64,000 nt of DNA. It comes from Bacteroidales bacterium (lineage in GTDB: Bacteria > Bacteroidota > Bacteroidia > Bacteroidales > UBA1715). Each line of letters begins with the position of its first letter. Within the stretch, counting starts at the first letter, position 1. Location: positions 1 to 64,000 of the forward strand of contig JADKDL010000008.1 in the NCBI GenBank assembly GCA_016714605.1, in the 5' to 3' direction. The notes under the pieces were generated by a model. The model was given only the letters and a program-made list of their open reading frames with translations, was not told the DNA's origin and ran no database searches. Both the position numbers and the translations under genes were made by a program. Below, piece after piece: positions 1 to 9,757 of the stretch.

Positions 1-2140
1 ACAAGCAATTGTATTATTCGAAGACCGATACTTTTATTACCATCCCGGAATAAATTTATTTTCATTATTCAGAGCTGCCAAAGCAAACTTCAATGCAGGA
101 TATATAAAACAAGGTGGTAGCACCATTTCAATGCAAGTAGTGCGTTTGTGGAGAAAAGGGCAGAAACGTACCTATTTGGAGAAGTTTTTTGAAATTGTAT
201 TGGCATTGCGCCTCGAAATAGCATATTCTAAAGATGAGATATTGCATCTTTATTGTTCTTATGCTCCCTTTGGTGGAAATATTGTTGGCTTAGAAACCGC
301 TGCATACCGATATTATGAGAGAAGTTCCAAATATCTGTCGTGGTCCGAGGCAGCTACCTTGGCAGTATTGCCAAATGCACCTTCAATTATTCATCCGGGA
401 AAAAATAGAGATTTGCTCAGAAATAAACGAAATTTACTACTTCGTTCTTTAGTGCTTGAAAATCGTATTGATAGCAACGAATATCAACTTTCAATTCTCG
501 AAGATTTGCCCGCTAAGCCACAACCGCTCCCGATTGCTTCATATCATGTTTTGCAAAGAATGATTGCTGAAGATAAAAATTATATTTCAAAAACGAGCAT
601 CAGCAAACAGTTGCAGCAGCAGGTGTATCAGTTGGTCAATCATCATCATACACAGTTGAAACAGAATCAGATTCATAATGCTGCAGCAATTGTGTTAGAT
701 GTAGAAACAGGAGAAGTGCTTGCATACGTTGGCAATGTTGCTGTTGATAATACAAATGAGGGTTCGCATGTAGATATTATAAAATCGAGAAGGAGTTATG
801 GAAGTATACTTAAGCCTTTTTTATATGCAGCTATGACCGATGAGGGTATGTTATTGCCAAACATGTTAGTTCCTGATATACCTACATTTATAGAAGGTTT
901 TACCCCTCAGAATTATAATAATAAATTTGACGGTGCTGTAGTTGCAAAAAGGGCTTTGTCTCGCTCGCTAAATTTGCCTGCGGTGTATATGCTTAAACGT
1001 TATGGAATAAATCCGTTCAATTACAAACTGAAACGATTGGGAATAACTACCCTCGATTTTGCTCCAGAACACTACGGATTGTCAATTATTTTAGGAGGTG
1101 CCGAGGCAACTTTATGGGATATTTCGGGCGTATATGCTTCTTGTTCTAGAGTTTTGAATCATTTTAGAAATAATTCGGGTAGGTATTTTAACGACGATTT
1201 TCATTCACCGGTATTAATTCCTTCAACGCCTAAAAAAAGGTTTTTGCAAAATACTTCTGTGTTAAGTGCAGGCGCAATTTGGCTTACTTATAGTGCTTTG
1301 CTCGAAGTTGCCCGACCAGAAGAAGAGGAGGGCTGGGAGTTGTTTCAATCATCAAAGAAAATAGCATGGAAAACAGGTACCAGTTTCGGTTTTAGAGATG
1401 CTTGGGCAGTAGGAACCACATCTAAGTATGTAGTTGGTGTCTGGGTAGGCAATGCCGATGGCGAAGGCAGAAATGGAATATCCGGAATACATTCTGCGGC
1501 ACCCTTGATGTTTTCTATTTTCAATATTTTACCATCATCACCATGGTTCGATACTCCTTACGATGAGCTTATAGATGTGGCTGTGTGTTCTAAAAGTGGT
1601 TATCCGGCAGGAGAATATTGCGAAAGTACAGATAGCGCGCTGGTGCATGAAAATGGGCGTAAGGTTGCTCCTTGTCCATACCATAGATTGGTGCATTTAA
1701 ATAAGGAACAAACGCACCAAGTCAATAGCAACTGTTATGCGGTGAATGATATTGTACATAGCTCATGGTTTGTTCTGCCGCCAACTATTGAGTGGTTCTA
1801 CAAAAGGAAAAATCCTTTTTATAAATCGCTCCCACCATTTCATTCTAGTTGTCAAGAGATTGATGTAAAGGCAAAGGTTATGGAGTTTATTTATCCGAAA
1901 GACAATGTAAAAATTTATATACCCGTAGATTTAGACGGAAAGCGCAGTAGTGTAATATTTGAAATAGCTCACCAAAGCAAGAATTGCTCTATTTACTGGC
2001 ATCTTGACGGTGAATATATTGGCACAACCTCAAGCGGAATGCACAAAAAAGATCTAAATCCACCCACTGGAAAGCATAAGTTGGTAATTATAGATGAGTT
2101 TGCTAATAGTATAAGCAAAGAGTTTGAAATTGTGAATTAG
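1..2140 (+). CDS. pbpC: Penicillin-binding protein 1C, 5'-truncated by window edge
   Basis: Bifunctional peptidoglycan synthase acting at the periplasmic face of the inner membrane: it polymerises lipid II (GT51 glycosyltransferase) and cross-links peptides (transpeptidase). The reading frame is open from base 2, so the membrane anchor and first GT51 residues lie outside the window; the first ATG at 131 is internal. Before it the frame encodes the GT51 motif EDRYFYYHPG and QGGSTISMQ. The transpeptidase follows with SILK (SxxK), SRSLN (SxN) and KTGTSFG (KTG). The last 90 or so residues form the BiPBP_C domain typical of PBP1C. The gene ends in EFEIVN-stop, and this 3' end reappears twice downstream as decayed copies. 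It converges on the minus-strand rloB-like gene. Family assignment is firm. Confidence 0.93.
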   Translation, partial: QAIVLFEDRYFYYHPGINLFSLFRAAKANFNAGYIKQGGSTISMQVVRLWRKGQKRTYLEKFFEIVLALRLEIAYSKDEILHLYCSYAPFGGNIVGLETAAYRYYERSSKYLSWSEAATLAVLPNAPSIIHPGKNRDLLRNKRNLLLRSLVLENRIDSNEYQLSILEDLPAKPQPLPIASYHVLQRMIAEDKNYISKTSISKQLQQQVYQLVNHHHTQLKQNQIHNAAAIVLDVETGEVLAYVGNVAVDNTNEGSHVDIIKSRRSYGSILKPFLYAAMTDEGMLLPNMLVPDIPTFIEGFTPQNYNNKFDGAVVAKRALSRSLNLPAVYMLKRYGINPFNYKLKRLGITTLDFAPEHYGLSIILGGAEATLWDISGVYASCSRVLNHFRNNSGRYFNDDFHSPVLIPSTPKKRFLQNTSVLSAGAIWLTYSALLEVARPEEEEGWELFQSSKKIAWKTGTSFGFRDAWAVGTTSKYVVGVWVGNADGEGRNGISGIHSAAPLMFSIFNILPSSPWFDTPYDELIDVAVCSKSGYPAGEYCESTDSALVHENGRKVAPCPYHRLVHLNKEQTHQVNSNCYAVNDIVHSSWFVLPPTIEWFYKRKNPFYKSLPPFHSSCQEIDVKAKVMEFIYPKDNVKIYIPVDLDGKRSSVIFEIAHQSKNCSIYWHLDGEYIGTTSSGMHKKDLNPPTGKHKLVIIDEFANSISKEFEIVN

Positions 2141-2179
2141 AAGATATTTCAATTACATTTTTAACCATAATTCGCATTT

Positions 2180-2806
2180 TTAATTAATTTCTATTTTGAG
2201 TGCTTCAAACAATAGGTGAATTTCACTATATGAATAATCTCGATTATCCCTAACTTTAGAGATTAATGACTCTTCAGCATTTGCTATTGCTTTTCTTAAA
2301 GAGCCTTGTGGCTCAGCTTTTTTTGTTAATTCAGTATGAATATTTGAAACAGAACGAAAATATTTTTCAGTTTTTTCATATCTAGGACGATATTTTCTTA
2401 ATTCTTTTTCTAATTCCTGATATGAATTGAATTTTCTTGTTACTACAGTTTTTGTAAAGTGATATAAAAACCATAATTCTGTACATCGTTCTGTTTCAAT
2501 AAAAAAAACTTTGCATTGAATACCATTTCTTATTTTTCCGTGAATCTTATTATGATATTTTAATTTTAAGTTCGCATAATTTACCCGAATATTACCTTCT
2601 TGCTTTCCATCCATATCAATTAAGCAATAAACTTCATCATATCCTTCAATTATTGAATTTTTTATATTTGCTTCCAATTTGTTTAAACTGGAAGCCTTTT
2701 TCCCAAGTTCTTGAGGTCGTATATCAAAAGGGGAAATTCCTTTTAATGATTCAATGTAATATTTCTCTGTAATGCCTTCTCCAATTACAGCAATTGCTTT
2801 TTTCAT
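2180..2806 (-). CDS. RloB-like TOPRIM protein (AbiL-type defence partner)
   Basis: A 208-residue protein with a TOPRIM-like layout: GEGITEKYYI near residues 9-18 (acidic first motif) and LIDMDGKQEG near 62-71 (DxD motif), as in the RloB family (AbiLii, OLD-like nucleases). Such proteins pair with an AAA ATPase, RloA/AbiLi, and several related pairs block phage by abortive infection. The ATG overlaps the 3' end of the ATPase gene by four bases (2803-2806), indicating translational coupling. Both genes are visibly AT-rich and sit in an insertion zone behind pbpC. The family call rests on these motifs and the neighbour; activity against phage is inference. The partner gene is frameshifted in this sequence. 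Confidence 0.75.
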   Translation of the reverse strand: MKKAIAVIGEGITEKYYIESLKGISPFDIRPQELGKKASSLNKLEANIKNSIIEGYDEVYCLIDMDGKQEGNIRVNYANLKLKYHNKIHGKIRNGIQCKVFFIETERCTELWFLYHFTKTVVTRKFNSYQELEKELRKYRPRYEKTEKYFRSVSNIHTELTKKAEPQGSLRKAIANAEESLISKVRDNRDYSYSEIHLLFEALKIEIN

Positions 2807-4060
2807 AAATCATTAATTAATAATGTTGAGCCTAAAATTGGTTTTGCACCTAATTTACCTATTCTATAGGCGTTTTTTAATGAAACGTTTTTGTGTATTC
2901 CTAAATCTGAAGCTCTTGAAAGTATAGTTGATGCGGTTTCGCGATTTTTCTCGGTTAGCCAAACCATATCTCTTCTTATCATCCAATCTTCATCTAGTAA
3001 TTGTTGATTATGTGTAGTGAAAATTAGTTGAGAATGACTTTGAATTTGTAAAAAAGTCTGTAAATAATGTATTAATAATTCATAATGTAAGCTATCTTCT
3101 AATTCATCTTCTATTAATACACATTCACAATCTTTTATATTAAAAAGCATCCGGGCTAATCTAAAATAAGCTTTTGTACCAGCAGATTCTAAACCAAACT
3201 CAATTTGAAAATCACCAATTGTAGTTTTATGTGTTAGCAATAATTTTTTTGTTGGTCGAAGAAATTTCTCTTTTGCTGAATCTGTTAAATCATCATCATC
3301 TTTAATTTGTTCTGCAATTTCATCGGGAACAGTAAAATCAATTAAACGAAAGTCAGAAATGTTAAAATCAGCCTTATTTAGTAATTCAAGCATCATTTTT
3401 TTTAACTTGATATTGTTTTGAGCTTCTTCCGCTATTTCTTTACCATTGTTATGAACTCCTAATACATGAACATTTTTCTTTATCCATTCATATAGTTCTT
3501 TCATAATTAATGGGGCATCAATATTTTTTTTATTTAATGTTGAAAGTACTGTATGATTTTTTAATGTTTCTTTATTTAATTCATTTCTTTGTTTTGATTT
3601 AATATTAATTGTGCTTCCAAAAGTAATAGGTTCGCCTCTTTTTCTTTCATATAATTCAGACATAACTCCTTTATCACTTGTATACGTCATTTTTTCGTAA
3701 ATAATTGAATTAGAATTATTCTCTAAAATGTATGAAAAACATCTTTTATTAGCCCAAAATGTAATTTCATAACGAGTTGATTCGCCTTTTGATAATTCAA
3801 ATGGGGCATAAATATCAACTTTTGTATGTTCTTTTTCTTGAGGATAAAATAAAAGCCATATGGAATGACTTGCTTGTAAAACATTTGATTTTCCAGATGC
3901 ATTAGCTCCATAAATTAAACACATTCTTAATAATCGAACACCTGGTTTAGGTTCTATTATTAACTCTTCTTTTAGTTTATTATCTGAACTTGCAATAAAT
4001 GATATTGTTTGTTTTTCTTTAAATTGAAAGAAAATTCTTAACCGAAAATTCCTGAATCAT
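2803..4060 (-). pseudogene. RloA-like AAA ATPase, frameshifted near its start
   Basis: SMC/ABC-like AAA ATPase (AAA_15/21 type, as in RloA, AbiLi and the ATPase of PARIS-like systems). The long frame at 2803-3924 starts with MCLIYGANASGKS, which is already the Walker A loop, so it lacks the usual 45 N-terminal residues. These are found upstream: an ATG at 4060-4058 gives MIQEFSVKNFLS, then after one extra base near 4024 the downstream frame continues FKEKQTISFIAS into Walker A. Removing that base restores the classical family start. The C-terminal part has a Walker B-like LIEDELEDS and the conserved FTTHNQ histidine motif. As read the gene is broken; a sequencing error is possible. It is followed by the overlapping TOPRIM gene. 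Confidence 0.78.
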
Positions 4061-4277
4061 AATTTTAGGTATTAAAATCGTAATTTATTTACAAATATAG
4101 GTTCTATTATTGTAAAATAATTATATTCTTTTTGAAAAATATTAATATATAATTCAATCTGATACTTGGTTACAAGCATTTAAAATTAACTTAATCGAGT
4201 TTAAATACAGGAGTGAAACAGACTGTTTTCTTGTTTATGCTCGTTTTGTTTTATAACCCAAACGCTATACATTTTTT

Positions 4278-4455
4278 ATGAAATTTATTTACCAAAAAAT
4301 AATGTTAATATATATTCCTATAGACTTAGACCCTAAGCGCGATAGTGTACTTTTTGAAATAGCTCTGCAATACCCAAAAATATAAACTGGTAATTATAGA
4401 TGAGTTTGCTAATAGCATTAGTAAAGAGTTTGAAATTGTGAATTAGAAGATATAT
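4278..4455 (+). pseudogene. Decayed copy of the pbpC 3' end (copy 2)
   Basis: Matches the last part of pbpC (1880-2150). It begins like the pbpC stretch at 1880 with ATG, TTTATTTA and IYIPIDLD-like coding, then jumps over about 110 bases of the parent and resumes with codons for KLVIIDEFANSISKEFEIVN-stop and the following AGAAGATAT. The two halves are no longer in one frame, so it is not a gene. It shares the internal deletion and the CCTAAGCGC variant with the copy at 5559, so these two copies are closer to each other than to the parent. The 50 bases before it also resemble those before the third copy. Confidence 0.85.
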
Positions 4456-4479
4456 CAATTATTTTTTTATATTCAAATT

Positions 4480-5310
4480 TTATGGCAATACAATTTTATA
4501 AGATTTTTCTACTGAATTACTGGATATTAGAAGCATATATAAGCCGGCTTCAACTTTAGTTCTATCAATACTAATATTTGCATCTGACGACTCATAACTA
4601 GCAACAATTTCGCCAGTAATAGTTAGAAGTGAATATTTGGTTTTATTATGAGAATCATTACAACCAACAATATTAATGTAATCATCTGTAACTGTAAAAG
4701 AACATGTTGCATTTGGTTCTTCTGGTAAAGAAACCGAGTTGAGGTTACAATCAATAAAATTTTCGTTTAGAGTAGAGTAAACAAGCAAATCGTTTTCATA
4801 CATACATACAATTTGAGGGTTTAACATGGTAAAATCAACAACAAAAGGAATGAAGCTGTAAGAAACGCCAACTCCCTCAATAATAGATAACTTTTCGTCC
4901 CAATGATTTTTACCGTTAAGATAGATATATTTCTTATTTTCCACATATTTTACGGAATCGACCTTATATTTCATCCAATCAATACTAAAAGAATCAACTT
5001 CTTGCAGATTTAAATCAAAAATAATTTTAGCAGGATAGCCTGACTCAACAAACCATAGTGTATCGTTATTTTTACTTGATTTTAAATAACCAATTTTTTT
5101 TACTTGTCTATTATAAAAAACACCGTGATAATTTAATTTATACCATCCTCCGGTATCAACCTGTGTGTAAATAGTATCTATGTAATCTCCTGCTAGTTGT
5201 TTATGAGCAACAAGCCATTTGTAATTATCACCAATTACAGGTTTATATGTTTGACTAAATCCAGCTAAACTTAATATAATTAAGTTTAAGAATAAAAATA
5301 TCTTTCTCAT
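4480..5310 (-). CDS. Secreted protein with T9SS C-terminal sorting tail
   Basis: A 276-residue protein of unknown function. Residues 1-19 form a Sec signal peptide (basic MRK start, hydrophobic core, cleavage around GFSQ). The last 75 or so residues look like a type IX sorting domain (Por secretion tail): SLLTITGEIVASY, then GLYMLLISS and the terminal SYKIVLP. It is therefore expected to cross the outer membrane by the T9SS and be released or anchored at the surface. The central part has no domain I can name. It lies alone between two decayed pbpC 3'-end copies, so it probably arrived as part of an insertion there. It is conserved as an open frame, unlike its flanks. Confidence 0.78.
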   Translation of the reverse strand: MRKIFLFLNLIILSLAGFSQTYKPVIGDNYKWLVAHKQLAGDYIDTIYTQVDTGGWYKLNYHGVFYNRQVKKIGYLKSSKNNDTLWFVESGYPAKIIFDLNLQEVDSFSIDWMKYKVDSVKYVENKKYIYLNGKNHWDEKLSIIEGVGVSYSFIPFVVDFTMLNPQIVCMYENDLLVYSTLNENFIDCNLNSVSLPEEPNATCSFTVTDDYINIVGCNDSHNKTKYSLLTITGEIVASYESSDANISIDRTKVEAGLYMLLISSNSVEKSYKIVLP

Positions 5311-5558
5311 ATCTATTTAGTTAATATCATATTTCTACTTCCTACTAGAACACCTCTGCTGCTTACCTGAATAGCTTTTATTTGCACTTCGTTTAGGTTG
5401 TAAATATATAAAGTTGTGATTACTATTTTACTGTAAATCTATAAATTAATATTGATAACAAGAAATTAGTGGTGATTTAATAAAAAATAACCCTCGGGAA
5501 TAATGCAGGGGTTTTTTGTACTTATGCTTGTTTTGTAAACCAAATTACAAACTTTTTT

Positions 5559-5735
5559 ATGAAATTTATTTACCCAAAAAACAATGTTAATATATATTCC
5601 TATAGACTTAGACCCTAAGCGCATTAGTGTACTATATAAAATAGCTCTGCTATACAGGAAAACATAAGCTAGTAATTATAGATGAGTTTGCCAATAGCAT
5701 GAGCAAAGAGTTTGAAATTGTGAATTAGAAGATCT
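5559..5735 (+). pseudogene. Decayed copy of the pbpC 3' end (copy 3)
   Basis: The second downstream relic of the pbpC C-terminus. It encodes MKFIYPKNNVNIYIPIDLD before a stop, then in another frame KHKLVIIDEFANSMSKEF and the pbpC terminus EIVN-stop. About 110 bases of the parent are missing between the halves, exactly as in copy 2, which shows the truncation preceded the second duplication. The flanking stretch at 5515-5558 resembles that at 4228-4277. It is non-coding as it stands. Confidence 0.85.
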
Positions 5736-5794
5736 ATTTTCAGGATCTCTTTTTAAGACTTGTAATATTTGAAAAAACTGGGAACTAAATCAAC

Positions 5795-5831
5795 AAAAAA
5801 AGAGCAAGATTGAATCCTGCTCTTTTTTTGT
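5795..5831 (-). terminator. Intrinsic terminator after the FG-GAP gene
   Basis: A-rich stem AAAAAGAGCA, an 11-base loop and the complementary TGCTCTTTTTTT. It sits about 23 bases beyond the stop of the minus-strand gene at 5854-7632. The A and T tracts on both sides would let it work in both directions. Confidence 0.75.
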
Positions 5832-5853
5832 TTAATATTCTTTTATTTAAAAA

Positions 5854-7632
5854 TTATTCTTTAATAAACTTGATATATTTATTTAACGAATTGATATTTA
5901 TAAAGTAAACACCAGTCTCTAAATTGGAAATGTCTAAACGAAAATCTAAACCTTCTTTGTTTATCTCTACATTTGATTGAATACCAATTAGGTTAATAAC
6001 TTTTATATCATTTAATTCTATTCCTGACAAATTGTTTTTGATTGTAATGTAATTACTTGAAGGAATTGGGAAAACTGTAATTTCATTTTCCAACTCAGTA
6101 TAGCTCGTTCTTACAGTAGTAAGTTTTATTTCAAGATTGTTAATATAGTCTTTACCTAAATTTATTTCAGATGAAATAGTTTCATAATAACCTATATAAA
6201 CATTGGTGTCTGGTTTGGCAACAATTTTATAATCACCTTGCACTATATAATCAAACATAAAAGCACCTTCGTTTGTTGTAATTGTTTCTACTTTTATTGA
6301 ATCGTTACCTTCAAATAAATATAGATCTAATTCTAATTCTTTTGTTAAAGTACTTCCGGCATAGACACTACCCGAAATACTTTTCAACTCATTTAAATTT
6401 GTCAAATAAAAACCTCCATTATTGTCTACTTTTCCATCTCCGTAAAGTGTTGCAAATGAATATTCAATTTTGCCATCGTTGTTTAAATCTCCAAGATTCT
6501 TTATGTAATATCCAAAATAATCTTCTGTTTCTACTTCAGAAAAATGTTTGCCCGATATTTTATTATGAGACTTAACCGTTCCGTTTTCATTTAGATATAA
6601 AATCCATGCAGACCCGATATTTTCACCTCCTTTATCATCGAAGGAATTGGCAATAATATCTGTTATTCCATCATTATTTAAGTCTCCTGCATTTATTACA
6701 GACATGCCGAAATTATTATCCAATCCTATATCTCCGGTAAATCCTCCAGAATCTTTTGTAATTTTGGTGGATGATTTTACTGTCCAATCTGAGTTCATGA
6801 GTAGGGTGTATATTACCCCATAGTTATTGTCACTTTTAGTACTAATAGCTAAATCTTGAACTCCATCCTTGTTTATATCGCCTAGATTAGCTATACTAAT
6901 TCCATAATCATAACCTGTAACCATAGAGAATCCTAGTTTGTCGTCATCAATTGTTATTTGATTTTTAACTTTACCTTCTTCATTTAAACAAATTACTAAT
7001 AGTTTACCATTGCCATTTTCTTTGTAAACGCTAGCTATTATATCATTAATACCATCATTGTTTACATCTCCTAATAGCTGAATTGATTGATGTGATCCCA
7101 AGAATGCATTCGTGTTAAGTCCTGACAAACCTTGTTTTACACTTATTTTTGAATAGTCAATTACTTCCGCCTTGTTATTTAAAAACAATATATATAACGC
7201 TCCGGCATTACTGAGGCTATCATCATCGTTATTAGCTCCACATGCTATATCATCAAAGCCATCTTTGTTTATATCTCCAATATTTATTATTCCTGCTCCA
7301 AATCTGTCATCAAAATCAATTTGTGTTTGTAGAGAACTGTCTATAAGTTTATTTACAGATTTTACCGTTAAGTCTGCATTGAGTAATACGGTATACAGGT
7401 TACCTTTTTTATATCTTTCAAAGGGAGCTCCAACAATTAAATCCCTTACTCCATTATTATCAATATCACCAATGGTAGCAGTATTATAAAAACCGCTTTG
7501 GTATTCCAATGTATAATTAAAATTAACGCTGATATCTGAAATTAAACGGTGGGTACCAATAGACAGACTGTCTGTTTGAGCTTTTGCTATTAATGAGCAA
7601 AGTAGAACAATTGCAATAAAAATCTTTTTCAT
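5854..7632 (-). CDS. FG-GAP repeat protein with T9SS sorting tail
   Basis: A 592-residue secreted protein. It has a signal peptide over residues 1-18 (MKKIFIAIVLLC, then KAQ). Six integrin-alpha-like FG-GAP/VCBS repeats follow, each with a calcium-loop core such as GDIDNNGVRD, GDINKDGFDD, GDVNNDGIND, GDINKDGVQD, GDLNNDGITD and GDLNNDGKIE, spaced about 65 residues over residues 55-400. This layout predicts a seven-bladed beta-propeller stabilised by calcium. Residues 415-480 resemble a carboxypeptidase-regulatory-like beta-sandwich (ISGSVYAG...). The last 80 or so residues form the T9SS tail ending YIKFIKE. It is a likely surface-exposed or released protein; the ligand is unknown. A terminator follows it directly. 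Confidence 0.85.
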   Translation of the reverse strand: MKKIFIAIVLLCSLIAKAQTDSLSIGTHRLISDISVNFNYTLEYQSGFYNTATIGDIDNNGVRDLIVGAPFERYKKGNLYTVLLNADLTVKSVNKLIDSSLQTQIDFDDRFGAGIINIGDINKDGFDDIACGANNDDDSLSNAGALYILFLNNKAEVIDYSKISVKQGLSGLNTNAFLGSHQSIQLLGDVNNDGINDIIASVYKENGNGKLLVICLNEEGKVKNQITIDDDKLGFSMVTGYDYGISIANLGDINKDGVQDLAISTKSDNNYGVIYTLLMNSDWTVKSSTKITKDSGGFTGDIGLDNNFGMSVINAGDLNNDGITDIIANSFDDKGGENIGSAWILYLNENGTVKSHNKISGKHFSEVETEDYFGYYIKNLGDLNNDGKIEYSFATLYGDGKVDNNGGFYLTNLNELKSISGSVYAGSTLTKELELDLYLFEGNDSIKVETITTNEGAFMFDYIVQGDYKIVAKPDTNVYIGYYETISSEINLGKDYINNLEIKLTTVRTSYTELENEITVFPIPSSNYITIKNNLSGIELNDIKVINLIGIQSNVEINKEGLDFRLDISNLETGVYFININSLNKYIKFIKE

Positions 7633-8294
7633 TTTTTTAATTTGATTCTATTTTAAAATGGGTAAATAACGATTTGAGTCGGTAAATATACAAATAGTTA
7701 CATTTGTATTCATAAAAAGGATATGAATTCGGAGGATATATTTATTAAATCATTGAATTTAGAAATACTAGGCGTATCAAAAATATACCAATGTCGTTAA
7801 TTATAAACATTAGTTCCCATACAAGCCATCTTCTGTTTTTTTTCTTGAATATTTTTAATGACTTTGCAAAATTTTTTAAAGCGAAATCACTGTATCTGAA
7901 CCTCGTTGGTAACCGATATATTATAAATTTGAGTGATTTTTAAGGATTGAGATTGGCTTCGTTGTTTATCTTCATTATTCATGAATTTTCGTAATACATG
8001 ATTTGTGAATTATGCAGGTTATTGCTTTCATGCGGAAATTTATATTGCAGATACTTGTCCCGATGGTTCTAGAAGGAACTCGAAAAGCTAGTTTTTTTAC
8101 AGCCTCTTGAAAATTTCGAGTTTTCTAAATGACACTATTGGTGTATATAATATATTGGTTTTTTTCTATCCTAACCGTGTCAAATTCAAAATATTACAAT
8201 GCAATCTTTTTTTTATTAAAGTATTCTTCATAAATTTGAAATCGAATTTATAGAATCAATATGGAGTTCGAGATTCACTATTACCGAAATTATT
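7633..8294. other. Intergenic region, nothing recognised
   Basis: About 660 AT-rich bases between two divergent genes (minus-strand FG-GAP protein and plus-strand lipoprotein). It must hold both promoters, but I see no clear pair of consensus elements, no RNA gene and no coding potential. Confidence 0.5.
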
Positions 8295-8321
8295 ATGCAA
8301 ATTATCATTAAACACTCTATC

Positions 8322-9710
8322 ATGAAAAAAGTATTTTTTAAATTGTTATTTGTTTTTTTAAGCTTATCACTTGTTTTTTCTTCATGTTCGGATGATGATG
8401 TAACGCCAGACCCCGTTATATCGAGCATTGCACCCGAAAATGCAGGTGAGGGAACAACGGTAACTATTACAGGAAATTATTTTTCGACGGACACCTCTGC
8501 AATAGTTGTTACTATTGGCGGTATAGAATCCGAAATTGTAAGTGCATCAGAGACAAGTATTTCATTTGTTGTCCCCAAAGGTGCAATATTGGGTGAATCA
8601 TCGGTAGTAGTTTCAATTGGAGGCAGAGAGACGGAATCAACGCAAAAATTCACCATTGTAAAAAATCCGTTCACTATTACAAGCTTATCCAAGAAAACAG
8701 GTAAAGCAAAATCTAAAATTAAAATTTACGGTACAAATCTTAATGCTACCGATTTCAAGGTAGAAATGAATAATGGCTCTGGAAAGAATGTAAAACAGAA
8801 AATAGTGTCAGCAGCAGAAGATGGTTCTTATATTGAAATAGAACTAGCATCAAAGACTTTTTCTGGTAAGTTTGAAATTACTCGTATCTCCGATGATGTA
8901 ATATTTAAATCACCTTCATTTACTTATGAAATAACATATTCGGAACCTGAAATTATGTTGACTTCTAGTGCTTCATTCTTTGATGTATTCGTATCAAATG
9001 ATAAAAATATCTACGTTATTGAATATCAATCAGCAACTATTAAAAAATATAATTCTGCTTTTGAGTTTGTTGAAAATATCAATATTTCTGGTACGTTTGC
9101 TGAAAATTTTTCTTTTTCTGATATTCTTGTTCGAGAAAATGGTGATATAATACTTTTTGTAAGGGACTTTGATGTGATTCTTCGTTTTAGAAATGAAGTT
9201 GTTGATACTTTGTGTTTTATTCCAGCTTCTGATTATTCTTTAAAATTTTCTGAATCAAAAGAAGGCATTTTATATATAAGTTCTCAAGAAGCAGGGAAAA
9301 TGTATAGATTAGATTTAAATATAAGTGGTCAAGATCCTGTTAATATAGCCAATATTGATTTTGTTGATCATTTTTGTTTTGATTTAGAAGGAAATATAAT
9401 TACGAATAATCTACAAACTTCAATATCGCATAAGATAGACATAAATAACAATTATGAAATTTCAGAATATGCGGATTTTTCACCAGAATATCCCGGAGTT
9501 CTTTCGGGGGTATGCATTCATCCGGTGCAAAATGAAATAATATATGCAGGTTATGAAAATAACAAAATCTTACAAAGACTTACGGAAAGTACATGCAAAG
9601 TGCTATTTGAAAACACAACAATAGTATCTCCGCGTACTATAAAATTTGATGGAAATAATGATTTAATTATTATGACATCAGAATATGTCTATAAGTCAAT
9701 TGCAAATTAA
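8322..9710 (+). CDS. IPT/TIG-domain lipoprotein with C-terminal propeller-like region
   Basis: Probable surface or periplasmic lipoprotein of 462 residues from the ATG at 8322. That start is preferred over 8295 because it gives a clean lipoprotein signal: MKKVFFK, a hydrophobic core, and lipobox VFSSC with acidic SDDD after the cysteine, a pattern associated with outer-membrane or surface sorting in Bacteroidota. Two IPT/TIG immunoglobulin-like domains follow (ISSIAPENAGEGTTVTITG, then ITSLSKKTGKAKSKIKIYG), to about residue 205. The remainder is a series of short beta repeats resembling an NHL/SMP-30-like propeller. IPT/TIG lipoproteins of this build often accompany glycan uptake loci in Bacteroidota, but no SusC/SusD genes are here, so its role is open. 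Confidence 0.75.
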   Translation: MKKVFFKLLFVFLSLSLVFSSCSDDDVTPDPVISSIAPENAGEGTTVTITGNYFSTDTSAIVVTIGGIESEIVSASETSISFVVPKGAILGESSVVVSIGGRETESTQKFTIVKNPFTITSLSKKTGKAKSKIKIYGTNLNATDFKVEMNNGSGKNVKQKIVSAAEDGSYIEIELASKTFSGKFEITRISDDVIFKSPSFTYEITYSEPEIMLTSSASFFDVFVSNDKNIYVIEYQSATIKKYNSAFEFVENINISGTFAENFSFSDILVRENGDIILFVRDFDVILRFRNEVVDTLCFIPASDYSLKFSESKEGILYISSQEAGKMYRLDLNISGQDPVNIANIDFVDHFCFDLEGNIITNNLQTSISHKIDINNNYEISEYADFSPEYPGVLSGVCIHPVQNEIIYAGYENNKILQRLTESTCKVLFENTTIVSPRTIKFDGNNDLIIMTSEYVYKSIAN

Positions 9711-9757
9711 TTAATTCTCAAAGATATGGGGAAAGGATAGGCTGTATAGTCTAGCAC

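Noticed and set aside
5489..5517. Terminator-like hairpin AACCCT...GGGGTT followed by T run
   Set aside because: Only about six pairs with a wobble and no plus-strand gene ends before it; kept out of the features.
4278..5735. Small genes encoding the pbpC-like C-terminus
   Set aside because: The two halves are in different frames after a deletion and contain early stops; they are relics.
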